Shown: positions 24,728 through 35,132 of the stretch, piece after piece
Numbering within the stretch: the first letter of the stretch is position 1
Layout: each line of letters starts with the position of its first letter
Assembly: GCA_029717555.1 (NCBI GenBank)
Contig: JAMDHS010000045.1
Location: forward strand, 1 to 64,000
Direction of reading: 5' to 3'
Length of the DNA: 64,000 nt
DNA from: Peribolospora baueri
Taxonomy: Eukaryota > Basidiomycota > Peribolosporomycetes > Peribolosporales > Peribolosporaceae
The notes under the pieces: generated by a model
Database searches by the model: none
Seen by the model: only the letters and a program-made list of their open reading frames with translations
Told to the model about the DNA's origin: nothing
Program-made: the position numbers and the translations under genes

Positions 24728-25396
24728 AGGCCGACGTCTGAGTGTTCTGAGTCGTCAGAGTGTTCTGAGTGGGTTGTGAGGGCAAGAAGGTGCCTAGGCT
24801 CTCAGATTGCAAGCGGGGACGCAGCGGCGGAGGTGTAAAGGCGCTGCGGGGTGAGGGAGTAAAGGAATTGGCACATGGATGACCGTCCATACCCCAAAAA
24901 TAAAATGCAAGAGGACGAAGAAATGTCAGAGTGTGAAAAAGGTAGAGATGGGATGGAGGAAGGAGACGATGTGGAGGAACGCGAGTCGCGACGCGTCGAG
25001 CGGATGAGATCAGATCCGCACCAAAACCTGCGTCTTTCTGGAAAAGCCGCACCCCCGGGCTGCGATTTTCTTTTGGCTGGGAGAAAGAAACACGGGTTTT
25101 TGAAAATTCAAATTTTCAAAGTGCAGCCGATGTCGCTGACAGCCCGAACGCAAGCAGAGTTCATCAGAGATGCGCTGGGAGGAATATATACACGAGGGGG
25201 TGCACATATAAGGTCTACTGAGAAGGACGCCGTGGTAGCACGCAGGAGAGGCGGGTATTGTACAGCCGCGCGATCACAAGGAGCGAGGCATGCAGAAAAA
25301 AAGACAAGGGGAGCATGAGGCCACAAACCCTAAGGTGAGTGAGCAAGGATTACAAGCGAACGCGTACGAGAATTTTACAAATCTCTATAGTCCTAT

Positions 25397-28300
25397 TTAG
25401 GCAGCCTTGGCGGCGGCATCGGTCTTTCTGGCATGGTCTTTTCGAGCCGTTGCAGAGCGCGCTCGAGCCAAGGCATCGGCAGCGTGAGGGCCGAAGTCCT
25501 GCTTAGGAGCCGTCGCTGACATCTCTTCGTACTTGAGCAGGTCGTAGAGGCCAGCGATTTGGTCCGCCTGACGAAACATTGGTGCGCATGTCAGCTAACT
25601 TTCTCTATTTTGCTAGAGAAACGACGGCATCGTCGGGATAACGTCTTCCACGTACCTTTTGCTCTAGCTCCTCGATGACCTCGATCAGGTGCTGAGCGAG
25701 GATTCGTCGCTTGGCCGCGTTCATAGCTGGGTCCATGCGCTTGTACTCGTCAGCGAGCTCGATGTAGAGCCTGTCAGGTCGACGCCGCAGGGGGGAAAGC
25801 AAAGCAGCGGTGAGGAAGGGAGAACTGAAACGAAAGCGTGCCAGGGCGAGCAGCGGGGTCCGACTCACATCCTCGAGTGTGCGAAATCGTCTTCAAGCTC
25901 CTGCAGAACCCTTGCCAGCGTCGTCTGGGGTGGGAGGCCCTCTTCAGCGACGCGAGGCACCTCCGCTAGCGGCGTACCCGTCGTACCACCCCGACGGGCG
26001 GCACCTTCCGCGTCAACCCGAGGCCCAGGGTCTTCCTTGGTACGACCATGTCGAGCGGGAGTGTCTCCGACGGAAACGTCGGCCGGCTTCCGCTTCTTGC
26101 GGTGGCAGACCGAGCAGGTCTGCTCGTCGTGGTCCTTGACCCTGACCTTTGCAAACACCTTGGCCATCCGTTCAGACTCTTGCGCCGAAGCCAGGCGGTC
26201 GTCCACCTCTTCCACCGTCGGTCGCCAGCCGCTGCCGTTAGTGGTTTGGCGAGAGCGAGCAGGACGCTGGGCTGCTTGGACGCCCTTGTCGACGCGCCGG
26301 GAGAAGCGTTCCTGTTCAAGCCGTGGCTCTCTGCGTTGCGCGGCGGGGACGTAGGCCGACGATGCTGGTCCGTTCGCCTCGCGTCGTTGCTCCATCTGCT
26401 CCACATAGTGATCAGCAAAAACACGTGCTCTCTCCTGCGCCTTCTCGCGCTCCTGTAAGCTCATCTCGACGGTCAGCTTGAGCTTGTCGATCTCAACGGC
26501 CAGCCTTGCGACCTCCGTTCGCAGCCGTACCACTTCCTTCACTCGAAACTGCTCCGCCTCCATTTCGCGGGCCTCGCGCACGTCCGCGCGTCGACGCACA
26601 TCCTCCTCGTCGACGTTGACGGCCGCACGTCGTCTTTCTCGTTCGACCTGGCGACGGCAAGCGTCTAGCTCTTCTTCGAGCTCGACAATCCTTGCGTTCG
26701 ACGCCACCGTTTCGCGCTCGAGAGATAAGAGTCGCATCTTCAGCTCGCTGAGAGCCGCGATCCCTCCTTGATGCACACCCTCGGCATTGATTTCAGCTGC
26801 CGCGCGCTGCCTCTCCCGTTCGACTTGATGACGACACGCGTCCAACTCCTCTTCAAGTTCGACGATCCGCTCGTTAGAGACCAGCGTCTCCCGCTCGAGA
26901 GCTCCGAGACGCATTTTCAGTTCGCTAAGTGCAGCGGGGTAATCTGCTCGTGGTAAGGAACGCCAGGGAATTTGCCGTCAGTCGCCGGACCACACCACGC
27001 TCATTTGGGCTCAGCTTGAGCCCTGGTCTCTTCTGGGAGAAATCTGATGGCCACTCACCCTCGTCATCCCGACGCCCCTTGTCCGCGAGGTGCACCCTCC
27101 AGTGGTGCACACCATCCCTCATCCTATCTGGGGAGTCGAGCGCCGAAGACACGCCCGTCACATCAGGCAATACAAGGCCCCCGTCGTTCTTCTGGTGATG
27201 CGTGCCGTCCGCTGCAGCTACTCGAACTGCTTTCGCAGATTTGGTGCGTTCGAAATTCAACCCTTTTCCCGTGCCCATAGTGTTCGATGCCGCCTTTCCA
27301 TTTCCACCGGCAAGGCGGTTAAGCAAGTCTGCGAGCGGCGCCCGTTTGAGTTTATCCCTGTCCTCGGCGGGAGAGTATCCGGCAAGGCGGGCGTCCGTCA
27401 CGTAGTCGTTCTCGTCGGCCACCTTGGTCCTTCCGGAGCTGGGGACCGAGACCGGCGTAGAGCCGGTCTCTGCGGAGCCGCCGGAGACGTTTCGTCGGAC
27501 TGATTCCAGCCGAGTTCGTTCGTCTCTGATCTGCGTGCGAAGGTCTGCGGCCATGGAGCCAAACCCGCTGCCGACCCATGATGAACTGTGGGCGAGATGG
27601 TGATGTTGATGAGCAGCATGGAGCTGGCGATGGTCGTCCACCATGGACGGGGGCCTAGCGGATCTCACACGGGCGCCACCCGACAGGGATGGCGCAGGGG
27701 AGGGCGACTCGGGAGACAGGACCGCGTTACTCGGCGCGCGGACGTGCGGCAGAGGACGTGAAGAGGCTTGTGAGCGGTGTCGGTCGCCACGAACACTGTG
27801 CCCGTCGGCGGCGTGTCGAGAAGGGATTTGCATGCCCTGTGCGCTATGAGGGCGCGGAGGAGACAGCATGGCAGTGCCGCGCCTATGCCCGTCACTGTCC
27901 ATACGAACGACACGGTCGCCGGCGGTACGGGCAAAGCGCGAACGCACCCAACCGCCGTCCTCCGTCAAGTACCCATCATCCTCCGCTCCGATATGACCGT
28001 CCGCGTCGTGAGAGTACCTACTATCCCTCCCCGTCCCTTTACGATCCCCACCTCGCGCGTCAGGCCTCACCACTTCGTCCGTTCCCACCGTCATGGCAGA
28101 GAGGTCGATAGCGTCAAGAGTGCGCGTCCCGATGCTAACGTGGGAGCGATTGGCGCGAGAAGGTCGGATTGGGGACGTGAGAATGTTTCTTCCTTCTTCC
28201 CTCCGTGTCGTCCTTCTGGCGCCACCACCGCCCAGAGGGGTATCGGCCAGAGCGCGATGGTTGCCAGTGGAAGAGGCGAGCGACCCGCCGTATCCAATAA

Positions 28301-28544
28301 AGTCCGAGTCAAGCTCAGACCCATCATCGCCTGCGGAGAGTCCGTAGCCATGGTGGTGTTCGTAGTCGGCACGCGGGGTCCGTCGCGCTGGAGATCTACG
28401 ACGACCATCTTTGGCGTAGGACGGTGTGCTGGATAGAGGCGCCGACGCTTTGCCGGCGGGGGTGGGCATCGAGGCGTACGTGACGTCGAATGAAAGGTCG
28501 AGGGGAGCCGCGGCGCCGCCAGCGTAAGCGTCGCCGAAAGGCAT
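25397..28544 (-). CDS. Ppc89/Cep57-like spindle pole body coiled-coil protein
   Basis: The N-terminal half (28544-27059) is disordered and Ser/Arg/His-rich. A GTGAGT donor there joins in phase to exon 2 (from about 26944), which opens with long coiled coils, including two tandem 59-residue units starting MRLGALERETL and MRLLSLERETV. The C-terminal part has a Cys pair (EQTCSVCHRKKRK) and the Cep57/Ppc89 block: TLARVLQELEDDFAHSRM, LYIELADEYKRMDP, AKRRILAQHLIEVIEELEQK, ADQIAGLYDLLKYEE, spread over three exons. This block binds microtubules or centrosomes in Cep57 and is shared by fission-yeast Ppc89, a spindle pole body core protein. Stop is at 25397-25399. The frame is open up to an ATG at 28664, but that start would place a TCACGTGA palindrome inside the coding sequence, so 28544 (MPFGDAYAGG) is preferred. 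Confidence 0.68.
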
Positions 28545-28803
28545 GGCGGTTGGAGTCGGTATGTACAGACGGTTGGCCGGTCCGAGACTTGCAGCAGAGC
28601 GTTGACGGGTGATGAAGGTCTCACGCGCCCCGTCGCGGTGTCGATTCACGGTCACGTGATACATTGCCCCATCGGCGGTGTGCTGCGGCCCCGATCACGG
28701 CCGGGGGGATATCGCCACGTCGAACTGGCGAGAGGCAGGATGATGTCGACGACCAACGCCATTCCCTCCCATCGCCATCACATAGATTCATTTTCTTCAA
28801 CCC
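28545..28803. promoter_or_regulatory. divergent promoter with TCACGTGA octamer
   Basis: The space between the Ppc89-like gene and the ubiquitin-like-domain gene has the perfect palindrome TCACGTGA at 28652-28659, the class of site bound by bHLH factors such as Cbf1. The leader before the plus-strand ATG is pyrimidine-rich. Confidence 0.45.
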
Positions 28804-31661
28804 ATGTCCAATCCAGATTCCAGCATTAACCCCTCCTCTCCCTCTCTCGCTCCTTCCGATCACCTTGATAACGCCGCCTCGCTCCTTGCTCCAGCTAACG
28901 TCGCACCAACCGCCCCCGACGATGCTTCGGTTGCACAGCCCGTCGCTGGCCCAGACTCGCTCCTACTTTCAGTAAAATGCCCCTCCCTTCCTCATGATCC
29001 CAGTCCGTTGGCCGTCGGACGTTCGTGGTCCGTCAAGGAGGTCAAAGAGCTCATAGAGCGATCGTGGGTTGGCAGGCCCAAAGCGGAGGGCATGCGGATC
29101 ATCAGGTCAGGCAGGATTCTAGGCGACGACGAGAAGGTCGATAGGGTTTTCGACAAGGTGAGGTTCTGCGAAGCTTACCGGTCTTCTCTATCGATTATGA
29201 ATGGGATCCGTCGGTGAAAGTTCACCACTTCTTCCCCTCTCCCCCTTTTCTTTATCAGAGCGACGACACCCCCACAATCCACCTTGTCATCCGCCCCGAC
29301 GCATGGACCCAGCCGCGTCCCACATCTGCCGCCCCTTCGACAAATGACAAAGCCCCCTCCGACCCTAGTCCTTCGCTTTCGCGATCTGAGTTTTCCACCT
29401 ACTTTCAATCGCCGGCAAGTCCGGGCTGGCCTGCATATACACATGAGGCCTCCATAAGCGGAAGCTCGGCGCCCGCTGGAGGCGGTATCTCCGCATTAGC
29501 TCTTGGAGACCGTGGATTGGAGGGCGGCTCATTCGGTGGTTTCCACTCATGGCATCCAGCACTTGAGGCCACCCAACCTCCTTCCCATCTGCTCGCCGCC
29601 TTCTCCATGAGGTTGGCGTCCACGCCTCCGACGGATTTCGATGACTTGCATACCCTTCTCGAGTCTGCGTATGCTTTCTATTGGCAGCGCTATGATCGCG
29701 CTTGGCGAGCTGAATATGGCTCATCGCGCGCTCCGGGGCCGGTTGATCGTTCTGCTGGTTCGGTTGGCACGGACGCGGCGTCGGGGTCTGATGACGACAG
29801 ACTGAGCGAAGGCGAGGTGAAGAAGCTCATGACTTCGCTGCGCGTACCTCATGGCCTGGACGATAATGCCGAGGGCGAGTCTCCCGCGGGATCGTTCACA
29901 TATCAACAAACGATGATCAAGTAGGTATTTGGCACCCGTTCTGTTGATTCTGCAAGCAGTTCTATTCTACGCAGGTAAACTGATTTGGCCACTTTTGTTT
30001 CTTTGCCCAGCGGCTTGCCGTACGTCGTTCCCGTACCAGCTCCCACGTCGTCGCAGCGTCGCCTGCACAACATGTTCCAGCAACTCGTTCTCACGCGGCA
30101 CATGGCCGCCATGACCCGCGGCGCGGCGCTGCGCCTGCAAATAGGATCGGCGAATCGTATAATGGGGACACCTTTTCTCCCAAACGGAGGTATTGCCGGT
30201 GGGCCGGGTCGTGATCCACTGCAGGCATTCGCAGACGCTGCCGCTCAAGCTGGCGGTGACCCTGGGGGTGCGAACGGCGGACTAGGCGAGCGGAACGACA
30301 ACCAACTAGGTGGCGGTGCCAGAGGGGCTGCAGATGGTGGCGCGCTATACTTGATAATCGACCTCACGTCGCTCCTTTCCATCGCGCTGCCCCTGCTGTT
30401 CCTCTCCTTCAAGCTCGGCATTCTCGTGTACGTCTTCGCTCGCCAAGCATCGCCTCTCAAGCGTGCCGTCATGATCACTGCCAGCGTCTTCTATGTCGTT
30501 TGGGAGGGCTACTCGCTCTTGCAGCGTCGTAGACGCATGCGTGGTGCCCAAGAGCGCGTCAGGCGCGCTGTCGCCGAGGGAGTAGCTGGCGCAAGGGCTC
30601 GGAGGCAAGGGGATGTTGGGACTCCCGGCGCGGCTGGTGCTGGTGGGGGAGGCACTGAGGGCCGCCAGCAACGAACGCAGTCTGGTGCTGCGACTAACGC
30701 TCATTTGACGAACTACTTCTCCTTCGATTACTGGCTCGACGTTGTGTCCTACATCGGGCTAGAAGAGGAAGCCGCAGAACTCGGTCTCCCTGGTCCGCGA
30801 GCAACATCTACGACGATGCGCAATGGTCGTCCCGTGCCCGACAACGGTGCACAGTCTCCACCTCCATCTCCAGCGCAAAATCCAGCAGGGGAGCAGGAGC
30901 AGCGCCGAAATGACGTGGGAGGACGTCGGTCAGGAGCGTGTCGCGCGCTACAAGACCACCTGTTCATCCCACTCATCCTGTTCGTGGCGACACTGTTTCC
31001 AGAGGTGGAGCAACGGAGGCGAAGGGCATTGAAGGATCGAGAGCGCAAGTTGAGGGAGCGAGCGCGGAAGGAGCAGAGGGAAGTGGAGGAGAGGGAGAGG
31101 AAGGAGAAAGAGAGAGAGGAGCAAGAAAGGCGAGAGAGGGAGACTCCTACCGAACCTGCGTCGCGCGCGGAGACGGAGGAGGTTAACTTTGGCGCTGGAC
31201 CGAGTGGCGCACAGACTCAGGCGGTGTCCGGCACTGCTGCCACCGAGGAACGCACCGATGAACGCGCGACGAACGTCCAGGGCGGCTCGACTTCCGCGCT
31301 CGGGTCTTCTTCCGACTCTCAGCTCCGTCAGCGTCACTTGAGTCGCCTCGTGGACGACGCCCCCTCCGTCAACACTGTTCAAGTATCGCCCGACGGTGAC
31401 GCTCAGCCGGCGTCGACGTCGAGTGCCAACGTCGCACGGGCAGAGCCTACGTCTGCAAGCGGTCCACCGGCCACGGGAGGCTCGACGAACGGCGAGCGGG
31501 ACGGTGGCGATGGCGACTTGGGCTCGGACACTGACGTGGAAGAGGAAGGGGGTTTGGATCATGTGGATGGGGAGGGACGAGCAGAGGTGGTCGAAGAGGA
31601 TGGAGATGAGGACTTGTTCGGGTTGGGCGAGGCGGATGAGGGGATTGATTTCATCTTCTGA
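28804..31661 (+). CDS. ubiquitin-like-domain membrane protein, HERP/Usa1-like
   Basis: Three exons (28804-29157, 29259-29920, 30011-31661) give 888 residues. Residues about 50-135 form a ubiquitin-like fold: LLLSVKCPSLPHD, WSVKEVKELIERSWVGRP, RIIRSGRILGDDEKV, TIHLVIRPD. The centre has LHNMFQQLVLTRHMAAMTRG, then two hydrophobic spans (LYLIIDLTSLLSIALPLLFL and AVMITASVFYVVWEGY) and a third around HLFIPLILFVATLFPEVEQ. After it comes a highly charged Arg/Glu helix (RKLRERARKEQREVEERERK) and a long acidic, disordered tail. An N-terminal ubiquitin-like domain followed by membrane spans is the layout of HERP and yeast Usa1, which scaffold the Hrd1 ligase in ER-associated degradation. The fungal Dsc complex also has such a subunit, so the exact complex is open. 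Confidence 0.6.
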
Positions 31662-32437
31662 TAGGCTTCAAGGATCCACCCATCTATCCGTCCTTGGACA
31701 CGCTCACACTCCATCCACCGCTGTCTTTCGTTTTTCGTTCCCGCACCGGTGCACGTTTTCCGCTCGTTCGACAGACAGACACATACAAATGCAGACGCTA
31801 CGCTCTACATCGACGCTCCTTTTTCATTGTTCATTGACCGAGCGAGGGGAGACGAACAACGGGTATCCTTTCTTTCTAGTTTTCTTGTCTTTTTGCTCCG
31901 CTCCTATTCCCCGTCTCTGTACGCTATCTATTCTATCGGTTGAAAGAGGAGGGTTGTCCGCGTCCTTTGTCGGTGTGCAAAAGTCGAAAAGCAAGATGGG
32001 TTTGGGATCGGTTCAAGCCGTCGACGCGATGACGAGCGAGACGAGCGAGACGAGACGAGATGAGATGAGACCAGCAAGACCAGACCAGACTAGACGAGCA
32101 TCTCCCATTCGTCCGCCCACCTGTTCAAGGATGGAAAGATAGGATCAAAGAACCCGTATCGAGATATTCCATTCATCAGAGGAAGGGGGGAGGTACTTGT
32201 TGAGAGGGAGGGAGCTACTACAAGTACAACATAAGCGAGGAAGAGAAGAGGCTAGCGGCATGGTCGGGTGACGAGCGGCGAGCGGGCAAGTAAGCAAGCA
32301 AGCAAAGCAGGTGAAGCAAGCGAAGGAGGTGAACAGACGAACAGACGAAGAAGCGAGGGAAGCGAATGGACAAGGAAGATGGAGAAAGGGAGTCGAATCA
32401 TGGGGATGTACGTGGGCCGAGTCATCGACCGTCCCGT
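31662..32437. other. intergenic, low-complexity
   Basis: Downstream of the ubiquitin-like-domain gene. Contains a GAGACGAGCGAGACGAGACG-type purine repeat (about 32035-32075) and AAGCAAGCAAGC repeats near 32290. Part is probably the 3' untranslated region of the small secreted-peptide gene on the minus strand. No frame with coding bias was found. Confidence 0.3.
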
Positions 32438-32647
32438 TCACCAGGAGCAGCACGATGGGCCCCAGTCCTCCTTGGGGGCCGCTGGTGAAGGAAGTAAAGA
32501 GAAGCAAGACAGGTCAGCGGGCGCAGGACGGCGAGAGCGGAGGGACAGGCGCTCACCATCGTCGGCGGCCGCGGGTGCGGGCGCCGCGGAGACAGCGACG
32601 GCGGCGGCGAGGACGGCGAAGAGGGCGGTGAAGGTAGAGAGCTTCAT
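32438..32647 (-). CDS. small secreted peptide precursor, 44 residues
   Basis: Exon 1 (32647-32557) encodes a clear signal peptide, MKLSTFTALFAVLAAAVAVS followed by AAPAPAAADD. A consensus GTGAGC donor, a pyrimidine-rich 75-base intron and a TTCACCAG acceptor join it in phase to exon 2 (32481-32438), which adds AAPKEDWGPSCCSW and TGA. A second consensus intron seems to lie in the 5' leader: a GTGAGTG donor near 32808 and a CTCTGCAG acceptor just before the ATG. A TATAAG box lies at 32954-32949, followed by a pyrimidine-rich leader, the architecture also seen at the protease gene. No Kex2-type KR repeats and no CAAX end are present. I know no matching family. A larger product is possible if the GGTGAACG at the end of exon 2 acts as a donor. 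Confidence 0.5.
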   Translation of the reverse strand: MKLSTFTALFAVLAAAVAVSAAPAPAAADDGERLSLRSRRPAPADLSCFSLLPSPAAPKEDWGPSCCSW

Positions 32648-32948
32648 GAAGGAGTCTGCAGAGGGGAGGGAGGGAGAGGGTACGATGTGAGCGAGACGAG
32701 AGATAAGGGGACAATGAGGTGCGTCGTGGGCGAAGGAAGGCAGGAGGGTGAAAGCCCAAGGCGAGGGACGAACAAACAGACGCGGACACGGACCGACAAG
32801 ACGAGACACTCACTTCACGCTCACAAAGTGCGGGGGAGGGGGCTGGATAAGAAGGTGGCGAATGAAGGATATGGGATCGATCGGGCGTGGAGAAGGAAGG
32901 GGAAGTGGGAAGGGAGCGTGGAGGGAGGAACGGACGGGAGGGAGGAGA

Positions 32949-32954
32949 CTTATA
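32949..32954 (-). promoter_or_regulatory. TATA box of the small peptide gene
   Basis: On the minus strand the sequence reads CCTATAAGTC, followed by a CT-rich leader and then the leader intron. It is the best TATA match in this region and points to regulated or strong transcription of the small peptide gene. Confidence 0.45.
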
Positions 32955-35132
32955 GGCGGTAGGCGGTTGACTAGGCGGGACTAGTGAGACGGACGGACGG
33001 CTGTACCTCTCTTTCTTTCGCTATCTTTCCCCGGCTCGGGTGTGCAGGGTGTGCGAGATGAGGAGAGAGACGAGACGAGACGAGACGGTCGTACATCGTC
33101 CTCGCTATCTATCGCCGCTGCACCAGCGCCGGGTCCGGGTCCGGGTCGGCGGCGAGCTGTATGTGACGCAGGCGCATCTGTGCAAAGAGAAAGAGCGTAT
33201 TGCACAACCGAGGCGTCGTCGCCAGCAGGACTGGACAGGACTGGACTCAGCTCGCCGCCCGCCGTCGGCCCGGCGGGTGGTGCGGCGCGGGCCCCACACG
33301 CACGCACGGCACGCCAGATCGCCATGGCCATCTCAAGATCGACGACGACGACGGCGGCGGTGGTGTTGGGTCCTGGTCCGCGAGTGGCGGCAGGCATGAA
33401 TGAGGTCATCCGTGGATCAGCAGACAGACACGGACGGACGGAGGAGGGCACACCGGTCAGGCGACGACGACCGCCGGCCTGACTGACTTGAGCCTGACCG
33501 CCTGACCGCCTGACTGACGTGACCGTGACACACCTTGTGACGCTCCGCCTTTCACTTTGTCCGTCTTGTGTCAGACACGCCACGCCCGGTCGAACAGGCT
33601 GGATGGGAGAAAAGCAAGCGCGCAGGTGAGACTCCACTGCATCCGACAGCCAGCCAGCCCCACAGGAGCAGCTCGGCCACGGCAGTCCCTTCACCCCTCC
33701 GTCAGCCCGTCGTCATTTCATCCCGTCTGACCGTTCCTCCGCCACAGCGGGTCGTCTGTGTGTCAGTCTGTCCGTCCGAGCGGCCGCCGAGCGATCGGAC
33801 GGACGTGATCTGATCTGGTTTTGGTCGTCCAGGGACCAGTTGCCGTCGGCGGACGGGCGGCACAGCAAGGAACGGCATTTGACGGGCCGGCTGTTGGGTT
33901 GGTGTGGCTACTGCGATGCGCGCCGTGGGGAGGGTGGGTGAGAAAAGCGGCGAGAAGGAGGGCGAAGGGAGCCGGGCGCCGACGCCGCGCTCCACTTGCC
34001 TTGCCTCGCTCGCTGCCTCCTCGGCGACGAAGGCACGCGGAGGAACCGATCGGCCCACTCACTCTCACACTCACACTATACTGTAACTGTAACTGTAACT
34101 GTAGCTGTAGCTGTAACTGTAACAGTAACTGGGGGCGTCGGCGTCGGCCAACGCAAGCCAAGCCAAGCCGAGCCAGGGTAAGCCGGTCCTTATCTCCTTC
34201 TTACCCGCCTGTTGCCTCCGCCCTCCCTTCTCGTTCTCACCCCTCCGTATGTAACTTGCAGCGACCGTGCGTATCGTATTGTATTGTATTGTACACACTC
34301 GACCGGAACTGCAGGACTAGACCGGACCGACAAGACTATTTGGCTAGACGGACGGAGGAACGGAGGGACGGCCGTTGGAGACGAGATGAGATGAGATGAG
34401 AAGCACACATATGCCGGATCCAGTCCACCCCCTCCCTCCCTCCCCCCGACCGTCCGTCCGACCGCCCGTTCGGCAGACGAGGCACGCTTTCGTCGACTCG
34501 GCTCGACTCAACTCGGTCAGAACACCTCGCCCGAGATGGGAAGAAATACGCGCTGCGCTGTCCAAGGTACATACATACATACGCACATACACACGTACAA
34601 CATACATTTCGGGGGGAACAGTGAAACGTACATGTGCCCCACTCTTCTACGCCCTGCTTAACACGCCCCGCGTCCGTCCCGTCACACACCCCCACCACAA
34701 GTCAAGCCAAGCCAAGCGGACGGACGGACGTACGGACGGACAGACGGGACCCATCTCAGACAAAAAAACCTTGTTCTCGAACAGACGCAGGTTTGGACGG
34801 AATGACGGATCGAATCCATCACTCGACTCGTTGCTCCCTCGTTCATCATCGCCGTCGCCCGTCGACGTCGACGTCGCCTACCTCCCAATCGGGACAGAGC
34901 AGCAGAGCCGCGGAAAAGAAGCAGGATAGGCCTGGGATGAGCGCGAGGCAAGGCTAAGGGGTCGTAAGGTGAAGAGGGAACGCGTGGCGAAAAGGAGGGG
35001 GAGGAAGCGTGAGGAAAAAAAAAGAGGGGCCAAGGCGTCTTTCTCGCCAACGACACGGCAGAAAGAAAAAGGTAACACAGCAAGGAACGGATAGGTAGAT
35101 GGGATATTTTGTATGCTTCGTTTCCAATCTCT
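32955..35132. other. microsatellite-rich intergenic region
   Basis: About 2.2 kb without a supported gene. Both strands are open in several frames only because the sequence is GC-rich and repetitive. Short repeats are dense: GACGG-type words (33415-33450 and 34720-34745), GACGAGACGAGACGA (33065-33085), the hexamer array at 34081, TATTG units (about 34270-34292), GATGA units (34382-34400) and ACAT/ACAC words (34568-34606). No tRNA, rRNA or transposase was recognised. Confidence 0.5.
34081..34129 (+). repeat. hexanucleotide tandem array (CTGTAA)n
   Basis: About eight units of CTGTAA, with two units changed to CTGTAG and one to CAGTAA near the end. A simple satellite in intergenic DNA. It is not the TTAGGG telomere repeat common in fungi. 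Confidence 0.9.

Larger units (their letters stand above)
23149..25396. other. gene-free repeat island
   Basis: More than 2.2 kb without a supported host gene, between the GDSL esterase and the Ppc89-like gene. It contains the foldback element and the transposase-derived inverted repeat listed separately. The stretch after 24730 is richer in A than its surroundings and includes a near-palindrome at 25099-25120. The minus-strand frame 23310-23726 lacks codon bias and family signature. Confidence 0.5.

Noticed and set aside
25099-25120. A/T-rich near-palindrome as a replication origin or terminator
   Set aside because: A single 10-base-arm dyad in an A-rich patch is too weak to support either.
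32981-34929. Several frames of 60-240 codons on both strands
   Set aside because: They read through microsatellites and overlap each other on both strands; none has consistent codon use or a recognisable start context.
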